This document shows, piece by piece, positions 17,234-25,770 of a DNA stretch of 64,000 nucleotides (its first letter is position 1; every line of letters starts with the position of its first letter). The DNA is from JAOZTV01 sp965371805. GTDB taxonomy: Bacteria; Acidobacteriota; Aminicenantia; UBA2199. Made by a program: the position numbers and the translations under genes. The notes under the pieces are model-generated. The model had not been told where the DNA came from, did not search any database, and saw only the letters and a list, made by a program, of their open reading frames with translations. The stretch is taken from positions 1 to 64,000 of the forward strand of contig CBDUZW010000003.1 in NCBI GenBank assembly GCA_965371805.1, written 5' to 3'.

Positions 17234-18652
17234 TTATTGTAAATTTGTCTTGGCAGATGTGATGATCCCGCACTGAATGATATTATCATTTTGGGACTCC
17301 ATCTGCTGTAACAATAATTCTTTTTTTTTATCTTCTTCATTTTTCCTTTTCTTTTTATGTTTTGCTGAAATAGGCGCATCCGAGTCAAAATCCTGAAGTC
17401 TTCTGTTTTTATTTATAGTTGAAATGACTTTAACTTTTTCATATTTTTTCACATTAATTCTATCAATATCAGCATCATATTTTCTTTTATGTATTAGCAT
17501 GCCATAAATCATTCTTGTGACTTTATGCATTAATATTCCTATCGCAGAGAGTTTTGCTTTCCCATTTTCGACATATTTGTCATATAATTCCTTAAGCCTG
17601 AAATTATAATTTATTGCACTAAAAACAACATTAAAAAGCAATCTCCTTGCTTCAACACTTCCCTGTTTACTCATACGATTACCCTTTTTTTTATCGCCGC
17701 TTTCTCTGAATACTGGATGCAATACAAAATATGAAGCCAAATGTTTTGCTGAGGGGAATCTCTTAATTCTACCTATTTCAAGTAATAACCCAGATGCTGA
17801 ATAATCTCCAATCCCTATAAAGCTTGTTAGTATTTCTATCTCTTCGCTATGGGTTAACTTCATGGTTTTAATTAGATATTCTTTTTGGGAGTTTAATATT
17901 TTTTTCAATGATATAATTTGCGATACAATTGATGTTGTTATAAAAGCAGAGGCTTCTGCTTCTAAAGATGCAATACTTTGTTTTGCATCTTCTTTGAGTG
18001 ATTTTGCTTTTTCCTCTGTTATATATGGTATCTTTGATATAGATTTAACTGATGCTCTTGATAGTTTTTCAGCTGTTGGATATTTTAGTATTAGTTTTAA
18101 AAACCACTCAGGTTTAGCTGCTGAATTATATTTTAAGAGTTGAGGATGAATAACATATAAACTTTTTTCTAATTGATTTTTGAGCTGTGTTGACTGCTTT
18201 GTTAAGATTTTTATATATGTCCATTGCTTCTTTAAAACTTCATCTTTTATATCTTCATTAAATCTAATCTTTTTTTTGTTTCTAATTAGGTATTCGCATA
18301 TACTTATGGCGCTAACTTTATCTGTGATTATTTTCTTTTGAGATGACTTAATATAATGATGAATCCCAATTGGATTTAATCTGCACAATCTGATTTTATA
18401 TTTTTTATTCTCAATTAAATCAAAAAAGAACTTAAACCAGTTGTTTTCATAGCCACCTGTACTCTCTAAAGCGACATATAGAAGCACTTTTGAATCTGTA
18501 AAGACATCGTCAATGACACCTCTTAGTTGCGTGTAACCTTTGGGTGTATCATCTAATTGAAAGTTTTCCAATACAACCTTCTCGTCTGAATCAAGAATTA
18601 CAAAATCACAATAACCTTTACTTGCATCTGAACCAATAAATAATTCTTTCAC
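17234..18652 (-). CDS. IS110-family recombinase (DEDD transposase)
   Basis: A 472-residue IS110 protein. The RuvC-like domain has Asp9 (GSDASKG), Glu63 (ALESTGGY) and Asp111 (ITDKVSA); the C-terminal Tnp20 domain includes ILTSFIGIGDYSASGLLLEI, FVLHPVFRESGDKKKG and SKQGSVEARRLL with the serine expected for this family. In the usual DEDD pattern the fourth acid is three residues after the third; here Ser114 stands in that place, which may impair activity or reflect a subfamily. It is longer than most family members through a basic C-terminal extension. The gene lies between the Tn3-family fragment and the lone Tn3-type end, so it probably inserted into that transposon. CCTCC before the start (on the plus strand) gives a good ribosome binding site. 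Confidence 0.92.
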   Translation of the reverse strand: MKELFIGSDASKGYCDFVILDSDEKVVLENFQLDDTPKGYTQLRGVIDDVFTDSKVLLYVALESTGGYENNWFKFFFDLIENKKYKIRLCRLNPIGIHHYIKSSQKKIITDKVSAISICEYLIRNKKKIRFNEDIKDEVLKKQWTYIKILTKQSTQLKNQLEKSLYVIHPQLLKYNSAAKPEWFLKLILKYPTAEKLSRASVKSISKIPYITEEKAKSLKEDAKQSIASLEAEASAFITTSIVSQIISLKKILNSQKEYLIKTMKLTHSEEIEILTSFIGIGDYSASGLLLEIGRIKRFPSAKHLASYFVLHPVFRESGDKKKGNRMSKQGSVEARRLLFNVVFSAINYNFRLKELYDKYVENGKAKLSAIGILMHKVTRMIYGMLIHKRKYDADIDRINVKKYEKVKVISTINKNRRLQDFDSDAPISAKHKKKRKNEEDKKKELLLQQMESQNDNIIQCGIITSAKTNLQ

Positions 18653-18900
18653 AACAAACCTCCTTTAAAATTAAATTTTAAATTCTCAGACATAAACAGT
18701 CTTGTAAATGCGGTGTCTTGCACCAATTTATTACTCGATTTCTGCCTGACAAAAGTGGAGAAGCTGGCACACGGTATCAGAGATACGCGGTATCACAGAT
18801 ACAAAGTATCAAGTACCAAGGCAAGAACCTCCTATCTTTATCAGAATAACAGAAACAAAAAATTTTATAAATATTTTGCTTCTATTTTGCGAAAAAAAAC
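18653..18900 (-). ncRNA. Possible bridge-RNA region of the IS110 element
   Basis: IS110-group elements encode a structured bridge RNA from the non-coding end next to the recombinase gene. The roughly 250 bases upstream of this recombinase are the likeliest place. They contain no gene but do contain a tandem motif: CGGTATCA-G-AGATACG and CGGTATCA-C-AGATACA back to back at 18772-18803, followed by AGTATCAAGTACC. I cannot fold the RNA here, and the transposon boundaries are not marked by inverted repeats, so this is inference from family knowledge. Confidence 0.3.
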
Positions 18901-19109
18901 GCCCGGGTCTTACATTTAATATATACACCATATTAAATACTTAAAACCCTTAAAACCATTATACAAGGTCGTTATGTTAATACGGAACTTATGTGGCCCC
19001 AAAACGCAGCTATGTTTCCGTTAGCCCTTAATGGAACCCAGTTTTGGTACAAATGCCCCCGCTGGCCCAAAATTACAGATTTAACAAGCCCCTATATAAC
19101 GTTGTTATT

Positions 19110-19147
19110 TTTAGCGTACGATTTCTTCCCTTTCGTGAGGTTACCCC
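19110..19147 (-). repeat. Lone 38-bp Tn3-family terminal inverted repeat
   Basis: Read on the minus strand this 38-bp sequence begins GGGGT and ends CGTACGCTAAA, the length and end pattern of Tn3-family termini (GGGG ... TAAG). It matches the left arm of the miniature element at 29731-29768 at 30 of 38 positions. The outer end points right, so the element it belonged to extends left, where the truncated Tn3-type transposase lies. The gene-free DNA from about 18900 to here is probably transposon leader sequence. Confidence 0.75.
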
Positions 19148-19186
19148 TGATCCAAATAACAAAAAATTGGAAAACAATACAATGTT

Positions 19187-19214
19187 TTGAATAACACTAG
19201 TTTTATGGTAAAAT
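19187..19214 (+). promoter_or_regulatory. Candidate promoter of the radical SAM operon
   Basis: A -35-like TTGAAT (19187-19192) and -10-like TAAAAT (19209-19214) are spaced by 16 bases, about 90 bases before the first open frame of the operon. An AAGGAG at about 19255 follows but is too far from the first ATG (19304) to serve it. Confidence 0.35.
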
Positions 19215-19303
19215 TTATACGTACATCTTAAAATTATAATTTATATTTTTTTTAAGGAGAAAATATTTTTTTCATAAAAAATAGTCAATTTTGCATATAA
19301 AAT

Positions 19304-19507
19304 ATGAGTGGTTATACGAAATTTTGTTTAGAGGTAGTTGAGTTCATAAGTTCACAAGACTTAGAGGTTTTAGGAAAACTAACTATTTCTAAGATTGCCA
19401 AGAAATTTAATAAGCGCCCTGAATACTTTGTAAGTGACTTGGAAGAATTTTTCCAGTATTGTGAAAAATTTGATATATTAGATGTAAATTGGAGGTGCAT
19501 CCTATGA
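19304..19507 (+). CDS. Small HTH-like protein opening the radical SAM operon
   Basis: A 67-residue protein that I do not recognise. The middle (LTISKIAKKFNKRPEYFVSD) looks like a helix-turn-helix of the AraC type, and the end reads DVNWRCIL with a penultimate-region cysteine. It overlaps the next gene by four bases (stop TGA within ATGA), so it belongs to the operon. It could be a small regulator, a protein that escorts the substrate, or conceivably the modified peptide precursor itself (it has three cysteines and aromatic residues). No strong ribosome binding site lies right before ATG 19304, so the start is uncertain. Confidence 0.6.
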   Translation: MSGYTKFCLEVVEFISSQDLEVLGKLTISKIAKKFNKRPEYFVSDLEEFFQYCEKFDILDVNWRCIL

Positions 19508-20817
19508 AACATGTAATATTAATCAATCCACAACCCGTTGTATTAAAAAACCTATTTGCCGAAAGAGTAATGTATACAAACCCACCATTGGGAATAGGAT
19601 ATTTGGCGTCTGCACTTAGAAAAAAAGGCTTTAATGTCGACCTTTTTGATTGGGGACCCGAAAAAATTATGCTAAAGGATATTCTTGAAGAAATTGAAAA
19701 TCATCAGGTACAAATAGTGGGCCTAAGTTCTTTTGTTGCAAATCATGGCAATGGAATGAGAATAGCAAAACATATAAAAGAAAAATATCCAAACATAACA
19801 ATTGTCATGGGCGGTCCTCATGCATCATTTTTAGCAGAAGAAATCTTAAAAGAAGGAGATGTAGATTTTGTTTCAATGTTTGAGGGGGAAATAACATTTA
19901 CAGAAATTGTTGATGCTGTGATTAATAAAAAACCAACAAATAATATTCAGGGAATATCATACCTGAATGACGGAGAATTTGTCCAAACAGAGGCACGTCC
20001 ATTAATTGAAAACTTAGATGACATTGATATTCCTGCTTGGGATTTATTCAAATTAGATGCTTATACTCAACCAGGAGTCATCATTACAGGAAGAGGTTGC
20101 CCATATAAATGTATTTTCTGTGCCGCAAGTGTTATTTCTGGTGCTAGATATAGAAAGAGAAGTACGAAAAATGTGGTTGATGAAATAGAATACTTAAACA
20201 AAAAGTATAGTTTAAATAGTTTTTTCTTTGCAGATGACACTTTCTCAGCTGACGAAGAACATTGTGTGGATATTTGCAGGGAAATCAGACGTAGAAAACT
20301 TAAAATTAGATGGGAAGCAGAAGTAAGGGCCAATACCGTAAATGATTCTGTGGCATCTGAAATGGTAAAATCAGGATGTAAGCATGTCCAAATCGGTGCA
20401 GAATCAGGGGACAATAGAATTTTAAAAACAATTGGGAAAAATATAACAACTGATATGATCGAGAAAGCAGTAAAAACATACTTAAAGCATGGATCAACTG
20501 TTGTTTGCTCCTTCATTTTAGGTAATCATGAAGACACTGAAGAAACGATGAACAAAACAATCAATTTTGCTGTAAAAATTAAAAAAATCAACCCTAGATT
20601 TTCTTCATGCAAATTCTCTCTACTTACCCCATTGCCAGGTACACTTGTCTATACCAAAAGAGATAAATTAGGAATCAAACTGCTTTCCAACAATTGGGAT
20701 AAATATTCTTTTTTTGACCCAATAGCTGAAACAAAATATTTGACTAAAAAAGATTTGCAAAACAAATACCTTGAAGCATGGACAGTTTATACACAGGGTG
20801 GAAGGCAAGTTGGGTAA
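19504..20817 (+). CDS. B12-binding radical SAM enzyme (class B type)
   Basis: A 437-residue enzyme with an N-terminal cobalamin-binding Rossmann domain (about 1-140; IVMGGPHASFLAEEIL, and the typical opening LINPQP ... NPPLGIGYLASALR) and a radical SAM barrel with the cluster motif CPYKCIFC (Cys199, Cys203, Cys206). Such enzymes typically methylate unactivated carbons or perform related radical chemistry on peptides and lipids. ATG 19504 follows GGAGG at 19491-19495; the frame opens earlier inside the preceding gene. The C-terminal 100 residues (LLTPLPGTLVYTKRDKLGI) closely resemble the second half of the fused enzyme at the end of the operon, which suggests paralogy. Substrate unknown; the neighbours point to a peptide. 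Confidence 0.92.
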   Translation: MKHVILINPQPVVLKNLFAERVMYTNPPLGIGYLASALRKKGFNVDLFDWGPEKIMLKDILEEIENHQVQIVGLSSFVANHGNGMRIAKHIKEKYPNITIVMGGPHASFLAEEILKEGDVDFVSMFEGEITFTEIVDAVINKKPTNNIQGISYLNDGEFVQTEARPLIENLDDIDIPAWDLFKLDAYTQPGVIITGRGCPYKCIFCAASVISGARYRKRSTKNVVDEIEYLNKKYSLNSFFFADDTFSADEEHCVDICREIRRRKLKIRWEAEVRANTVNDSVASEMVKSGCKHVQIGAESGDNRILKTIGKNITTDMIEKAVKTYLKHGSTVVCSFILGNHEDTEETMNKTINFAVKIKKINPRFSSCKFSLLTPLPGTLVYTKRDKLGIKLLSNNWDKYSFFDPIAETKYLTKKDLQNKYLEAWTVYTQGGRQVG

Positions 20818-21145
20818 ACAAGAAACAAACATTATAATTGAGAAACTATCTCATATTGAATTTGAGGTCAAAGAAAACTCATATACATTATGGGACATAA
20901 TCAGAGACCAAAAATACCAAATTAATAAAACCACTTACGAGATATGCTCAGAGATTAATGGAAGTAACACATTAGAAGAAATAACCGAAATAATTTCAAA
21001 AAAATACGCCACAAACTATCAAAATATAGTAGATGATGTGTATGAAATTTATTTATTTCTACAACGAAATAAATTAATTATTTGTAAAAATACATTTAAA
21101 TATGATTTTTTTAAGCTTTATAATAAGCTTGCCAGAATACACTGA
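20798..21145 (+). CDS. PqqD-like peptide-binding (RRE) protein
   Basis: About 115 residues that match the PqqD fold: YTLWDIIRDQKYQINKTTYEI, then the helices SNTLEEITEIISKKYA and IVDDVYEIYLFLQRNKLI. In RiPP pathways this domain binds the leader peptide and presents it to radical SAM enzymes. The start is uncertain: GTG 20798 or TTG 20810 (preceded by GGAAGG) are both within the end of the upstream gene, so translation is coupled. It lies between a B12-type and a SPASM-type radical SAM gene, as expected of a shared substrate-recognition protein. Confidence 0.8.
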   Translation: MEGKLGKQETNIIIEKLSHIEFEVKENSYTLWDIIRDQKYQINKTTYEICSEINGSNTLEEITEIISKKYATNYQNIVDDVYEIYLFLQRNKLIICKNTFKYDFFKLYNKLARIH

Positions 21146-21166
21146 AACAAAGGAGGATTCATAACG

Positions 21167-22540
21167 ATGAATATTAAAGAAAATGTTATTTGGAAAGAAT
21201 GTAAAAATGGTTCAATGCTTTATGACACCAAGAACGAAAATAAAATGATATTGAATGGAACAAGTACTTTAGCATTTCTAGCCAAATTCATAAATCATTC
21301 TACAGCTGAGGATATCGCATTTACATTGCATTCACAATATCCGGATCAAAATTATGATGATATTTTAAAAGATATTAGCTCATTATTAAATGATATTGAT
21401 AACAGTAATTTTGTAACAGAGGATACCGAAAAAAGAGGATTCATCAATTTAATAGAATTTGATCAGCAAATAGATAATGCAATTTTTGAAATCACAAAAC
21501 GCTGCAATCTGGAATGTAAGCATTGTGTAGAAGGAGGCTCCAAAAAGACAAAAGAGCTTTCAACGCAAGAAATCTTTGATTTACTTGAAGAGTTACATAT
21601 TTTAAAAGTATACCGATTGGTTATAACAGGTGGTGAACCTTTTATTCGTGAAGACCTTGTCGAAATAATTAAAAAGTGTACCCAAAAAAACATTAGAGCT
21701 ATAGTCTTCACAAACGGCACATTGGTTTCAGAAAGTTTTCTAGATCAGATTAAAGACTTAAATGTGTTAATTAGATTCAGTATTGATGGTGCTGATGCCG
21801 ACACTCATGATCAAATAAGAGGAAAAGACAATTTTGAAAAAACAATTAGCGCTTTAAAAGTCTGTAAGGAGAAAGGAATTGACACCGGAACATCCACAGC
21901 AATTACAAGTCTTAATTTCGACCAATACCTTAAGATTTTTGAACTTGGCAAAGAACTTGGGGCAAAAGAAATTGAGTTATCAGAGGTTTTGGATAAGGGC
22001 AGTGCTGGTTTCAATAAAGAATTGCTTTTAACCCAAGAGCAATTAGAACAATTAAGAGTTTACAATCTCAAATATTCAATTCGAGATGAAAGATTTCGGA
22101 AGGGTATGGGATTTGAAAAGATGGACGAATCATTTGCAAAATCAAATAAAAATCGAGATTATTGTTGTAATGCAGGAATCTCTACTTGCTTTATAAGTGC
22201 AGAAGGGAACGTTTATCCTTGTACACTTTTCAAAGAGTATAAAGAATTTATGTGTGGAAATGTAACTGAGGAAGCCTTGTCAGATATTTGGTTAAATTCC
22301 GATGTATTTAAAAAAATGAGAGACTTGAAAGTCCATGATATCAAATCATGTATTGATTGTGAATGTTTCAAAGCTTGCCCTGGAGGCTGCAGAGCAAGGG
22401 CCTATGCCGAAACTAAAAAACTAGATGGACCTATGGTAGAAGAATTTTGCTCCGTCTCCAAAGGGATGTATAAAAGGCTCAAAGATGGTGAATTTAATTA
22501 TATTTGGGGAATAAAAAATCTACCCCCCGAAAATAGTTGA
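21167..22540 (+). CDS. Radical SAM/SPASM peptide maturase with N-terminal PqqD-like domain
   Basis: A 457-residue enzyme. An N-terminal PqqD-like region (about 1-90; MLYDTKNENKMILNGTSTLA) precedes the radical SAM core with CNLECKHC (Cys113, Cys117, Cys120) and TGGEPFIRED. The C-terminal SPASM domain has the cysteines in YCCNAGISTCFIS, NVYPCTLFK and CIDCECFKACPGGCRA, enough for two auxiliary 4Fe-4S clusters. SPASM enzymes of this build commonly cross-link or epimerise ribosomal peptides. AGGAGG at about 21151-21156 precedes the start. It is one of two SPASM enzymes in the operon. Confidence 0.93.
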   Translation: MNIKENVIWKECKNGSMLYDTKNENKMILNGTSTLAFLAKFINHSTAEDIAFTLHSQYPDQNYDDILKDISSLLNDIDNSNFVTEDTEKRGFINLIEFDQQIDNAIFEITKRCNLECKHCVEGGSKKTKELSTQEIFDLLEELHILKVYRLVITGGEPFIREDLVEIIKKCTQKNIRAIVFTNGTLVSESFLDQIKDLNVLIRFSIDGADADTHDQIRGKDNFEKTISALKVCKEKGIDTGTSTAITSLNFDQYLKIFELGKELGAKEIELSEVLDKGSAGFNKELLLTQEQLEQLRVYNLKYSIRDERFRKGMGFEKMDESFAKSNKNRDYCCNAGISTCFISAEGNVYPCTLFKEYKEFMCGNVTEEALSDIWLNSDVFKKMRDLKVHDIKSCIDCECFKACPGGCRARAYAETKKLDGPMVEEFCSVSKGMYKRLKDGEFNYIWGIKNLPPENS

Positions 22541-22591
22541 GTTGCAGATGTTTTTGATATTTTATGAAGAATATTTAAGGAGATGATTTGG

Positions 22592-23017
22592 ATGAAAATG
22601 AAAATGTTATTAATTATGTGTATACTCGTTGCTATCAGCATTATTTTCATGAGTTACGCCTCTTGTAGTGATGGAGCAGATAAATCCATAAAATTCAGTT
22701 TGGGAGCAGATGAAGAGTTATCTGGCAAAATAAAGGTCACGGGTGAGCCGCAAAAGAAAATTCACTGGGAAATACAAAACAACGAAAAAGATGGAAAAAT
22801 AGAAACAAAAATAGTTGTCAATAATAAAGAAGTTCTCAAAAGTATGGATTTAAAAGGTGAATATAAGTTTAAGGAGTCAAATACCGAGGTTATAGTAAGA
22901 TTTATAAATAAATCTAAGAAAAATATAGAATTTAAGGCAAAGTGTAAATACACATATTTGGGTATGGCCGGTATAGCAATGACTGTAACCAAAAAGATTA
23001 TCTTGAATAATCACTAA
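22592..23017 (+). CDS. Small exported protein of unknown function in the radical SAM operon
   Basis: A 141-residue protein with a strong hydrophobic signal segment (MLLIMCILVAISIIFMSYA) and Cys immediately after, which is close to but not a consensus lipobox (YASC). The mature part is charged and beta-rich, with WEIQNNEKDGKIETKIVVNN and VIVRFINKSKKNIEFKAK, like a small beta-sandwich. I know no matching family. ATG 22592 is preferred over ATG 22583 because AAGGAG sits directly before 22583 and nine bases before 22592. It is placed between the SPASM maturase and the ABC transporter, so it could be the substrate, an immunity protein or an export accessory. Confidence 0.75.
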   Translation: MKMKMLLIMCILVAISIIFMSYASCSDGADKSIKFSLGADEELSGKIKVTGEPQKKIHWEIQNNEKDGKIETKIVVNNKEVLKSMDLKGEYKFKESNTEVIVRFINKSKKNIEFKAKCKYTYLGMAGIAMTVTKKIILNNH

Positions 23018-23046
23018 AAACATGAAAACTTTGGAGGTTATTTTAA

Positions 23047-23871
23047 ATGAATGAGATAATACGTGTTTCAAATCTAACAAAAATATTCAACCACAAAATT
23101 GCTGTAAATAAAATTTCCTTTTCAGTAAAAACTGGGAGTATCTTTGGATTTCTTGGAACAAACGGTGCAGGGAAAACAACAACCATAAAAATGCTTACAG
23201 GGTTACTGCTTCCCACCGATGGCGAATCAATGGTATGTGGCTTCAATCCAGCAACACAGGAAAAAAAAATATCATCAAAAATCGGAATTATACCTGACCA
23301 CGTAAGCCTTTATGAAGATATGTCAATAGAAAATAATTTGAGATTTTTTTCTAAGTTGTATCATGTCGGAGAAAAAAGGATCAGTGAAGTTATGGAAGAG
23401 TTTGAACTCAACAGCCATGCTAAAATTGCTATTAAAAAACTCTCCAAAGGATTTAAACAAAGAGTTTTAATTGCCAGATCATTATTACATAATCCAGATT
23501 TATTGTTTATGGATGAACCTACTTCTGGCTTAGATCCCAATTATGCATTTGAGATCAGACAACTTATAAGGAAGTTAAAGGAAGCAAGAAAAACAATCTT
23601 TATCACAACCCACAATATGAATGAAGCACAGGAACTTTGCGATGAGATATCAATAATAGACAAAGGTACTATTATTTTGAAGGAAAATATTGAAACGGTA
23701 AAAGCAATGAATAGTACCCGTAAGATTACCGTAAAAACAATGGATTTTGAAAAAGAATATACGTTTGATCAGATCAATGAAATTTCAAAAATTCCCCACG
23801 ACTCCATAATATCAATACATACTTCAGAACAATCACTTGAGGATGTATTTCTAAACCTTACCAAAGGATAA
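23047..23871 (+). CDS. ABC transporter ATP-binding protein
   Basis: The 274-residue ATPase of an ABC-2 type exporter. It has Walker A GTNGAGKTTTIK, the signature LSKGFKQR and Walker B LLFMDEPTSGLD, followed by the switch histidine in FITTHNMNEA. The order and the two following permease genes indicate one export system for the operon's product or for self-protection. GGAGG is present about 14 bases before the ATG. The gene is intact and of usual length. Confidence 0.95.
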   Translation: MNEIIRVSNLTKIFNHKIAVNKISFSVKTGSIFGFLGTNGAGKTTTIKMLTGLLLPTDGESMVCGFNPATQEKKISSKIGIIPDHVSLYEDMSIENNLRFFSKLYHVGEKRISEVMEEFELNSHAKIAIKKLSKGFKQRVLIARSLLHNPDLLFMDEPTSGLDPNYAFEIRQLIRKLKEARKTIFITTHNMNEAQELCDEISIIDKGTIILKENIETVKAMNSTRKITVKTMDFEKEYTFDQINEISKIPHDSIISIHTSEQSLEDVFLNLTKG

Positions 23872-23876
23872 AAAGA

Positions 23877-24815
23877 ATGTACTGGAAAGAGTTAACCTAC
23901 GGCTTTAAAAGATATGGTATTTATTTAGTTATAGCTGTATTTATGGCTGTGTTCTTAAGCAAGTTTACAGTCATTTCTGTTAATATTCAAAATGATGTCT
24001 TGAAGGTAATGACTGTTAAAAACGATATGAAAGCGAATGACTTTCTGAAAAAATTATCAGACGATATCCAAATTACATCCATATCAGACATTAAAAAAGG
24101 ACTTAACCAAATCAATTCCCAAAAAAATATGGATGTGTTTGTATATTTTGAAAGAAACAGTAAGGTACTCCAAATTGTTATAAATCCTAAAAGTAGCAAG
24201 TCTAAAGATATTGATTTTCTTTTTAGGCAATTTAAAACTAACACGGACTATCAATTAAACATTCTGGAGAAAAAAGAAGGGACACAATCCGAAAATGAAA
24301 GATATAAGAATATATTTAATTCTTTTTTCTTTATCCTAACTTTTGTATGCGTTTTGATTCCATACAAAATGTTTGTTGACGAAAGCAAAACTCTAAAAGC
24401 GATCATATTATCGCCCGTAAAAAATAATTCTATACTAACTGCTAAAATTCTATCCACCTCTTTGATTTTTTCTGTTGCTTGTCTCTACTTTCTCGTATCT
24501 TATGATTTATCCCTAAATGTCATTTTAATTCTCTTTTTAGTTGGTTTGTTATATAGCCTTTTTGGAATACTTTTTGGTATTTTTTCGGACAGGATAGTTA
24601 TATCCTTCATTTTTTATCCAATTCTTATCATAATTACCATCTTGCCAATGATTTTAAACAACATGTTGGATTATGTGAGTTTAATAAATACTTTAAATAA
24701 TGATATGTCTAAACTGTTATTAATCCTATGTTTCCAAATTCTAATTTTCTTGATTTTATTTTATGGGTTGACAGTTGTATTTAAGTTGAAATTAAGGAGT
24801 GAACGGATAGGATGA
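23877..24815 (+). CDS. ABC-2 type permease, first subunit
   Basis: A 312-residue membrane protein: one span near the N-terminus (IYLVIAVFMAVFLSKFTVIS), a large soluble loop (about 40-145), then five hydrophobic segments ending in LLLILCFQILIFLILFYGL. This is the ABC-2 exporter layout. It starts 5 bases after the ATPase stop and overlaps the second permease by 4 bases. Sequence similarity to the second permease is weak, so the exporter is probably a heterodimer. Confidence 0.88.
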   Translation: MYWKELTYGFKRYGIYLVIAVFMAVFLSKFTVISVNIQNDVLKVMTVKNDMKANDFLKKLSDDIQITSISDIKKGLNQINSQKNMDVFVYFERNSKVLQIVINPKSSKSKDIDFLFRQFKTNTDYQLNILEKKEGTQSENERYKNIFNSFFFILTFVCVLIPYKMFVDESKTLKAIILSPVKNNSILTAKILSTSLIFSVACLYFLVSYDLSLNVILILFLVGLLYSLFGILFGIFSDRIVISFIFYPILIIITILPMILNNMLDYVSLINTLNNDMSKLLLILCFQILIFLILFYGLTVVFKLKLRSERIG

Positions 24816-25738
24816 ATGCTTTAAGAAGAATTTTTACACTATTTAATAAAGACTTAAAAGAAAATTTTGTTGTTATAGTGATATTAATGTCAATTCCAGT
24901 TTTGACATTTTTTATCCCAAAGATTTTCAAAGCACATAACATTAAAGTATGTATTGTAACCTCACAACAAGAAAAGACAACTCTTGGATTTAAGCCAAGT
25001 GATGTGATTTTTGAGAGCTGTCATAGTAATGGAATGAAATTATTAGATGAGAATAAGATTCAAGCGGTTATTAATACAGATAGCAAAATTGTTTATACCT
25101 ATTCGAAAGATCCTGAAACGATTATTAAATTGAAAACCGCTGTTTCTATCTCCGAAGCACCATTATTTGAGATTAATATTGTTAATAAGGGAGCCAGTGA
25201 AAAAAATTATCATGCTCTTTTATGTACAATTTTGATTATAATGGTTGGATTAATTGGAAACCCCATTGTTATTCTAAGTGAAAATAAAGATAATATTATT
25301 TCATATTTAATGCTTTCTCCTCTTTCATATTTTGAATTTATAATAAGTAAAGCATTATTTAGCTTTGTATGTTCTATAGTATCCCTTTATGGTTTTTTAA
25401 TTATTATTGGGCAATTTAATACAAATCCTTTTGCTCTTTTCTGTTTAGTCGTGGCAACATCATTATTTATAACCATGGTATCTGCCATAATTTCCCTACC
25501 ATTCAACTCTGTTGAAGAAATGATGCCTGTATCCTCACCTCTTACTTTATTAATCATATTCGCTCAATCCATTAGTTTTGGGAGTGGAAATATAGCTTAT
25601 TTACCAATTCAATCAGGTTTTAGAGATACATTTGCCATCAATGTTGTTCCAAAATCTCAAATATTTATACTTTTATCTATGTCGGCAGTTTTATTTTTAA
25701 TATATGTGTATTTGTATAGAAAAATTAAACGAGCATAA
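24812..25738 (+). CDS. ABC-2 type permease, second subunit
   Basis: A 308-residue membrane protein with the same layout as its neighbour: an N-terminal span (VVIVILMSIPVLTFFIP), a soluble loop of about 100 residues, and about five C-terminal spans including LLCTILIIMVGLIGNPIVIL. The start overlaps the previous gene (ATGA) and the last gene of the operon follows after 32 bases, so all are co-transcribed. With the ATPase it would form an exporter. Confidence 0.88.
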   Translation: MNALRRIFTLFNKDLKENFVVIVILMSIPVLTFFIPKIFKAHNIKVCIVTSQQEKTTLGFKPSDVIFESCHSNGMKLLDENKIQAVINTDSKIVYTYSKDPETIIKLKTAVSISEAPLFEINIVNKGASEKNYHALLCTILIIMVGLIGNPIVILSENKDNIISYLMLSPLSYFEFIISKALFSFVCSIVSLYGFLIIIGQFNTNPFALFCLVVATSLFITMVSAIISLPFNSVEEMMPVSSPLTLLIIFAQSISFGSGNIAYLPIQSGFRDTFAINVVPKSQIFILLSMSAVLFLIYVYLYRKIKRA

Positions 25739-25770
25739 AACAAATGAAACAAAATATAGAGGAGAATTTT

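Noticed and set aside
18772..18817. Tandem GGTATCA..AGATAC units as a possible CRISPR array
   Set aside because: Only two to three short units without spacers of constant size and no cas genes nearby; more likely part of the IS110 non-coding end.
18991..19194. A 67-codon open frame before the radical SAM operon, considered as a precursor peptide
   Set aside because: It reads straight through the Tn3-type terminal repeat and has no ribosome binding site, so the frame is a by-product of transposon end sequence.
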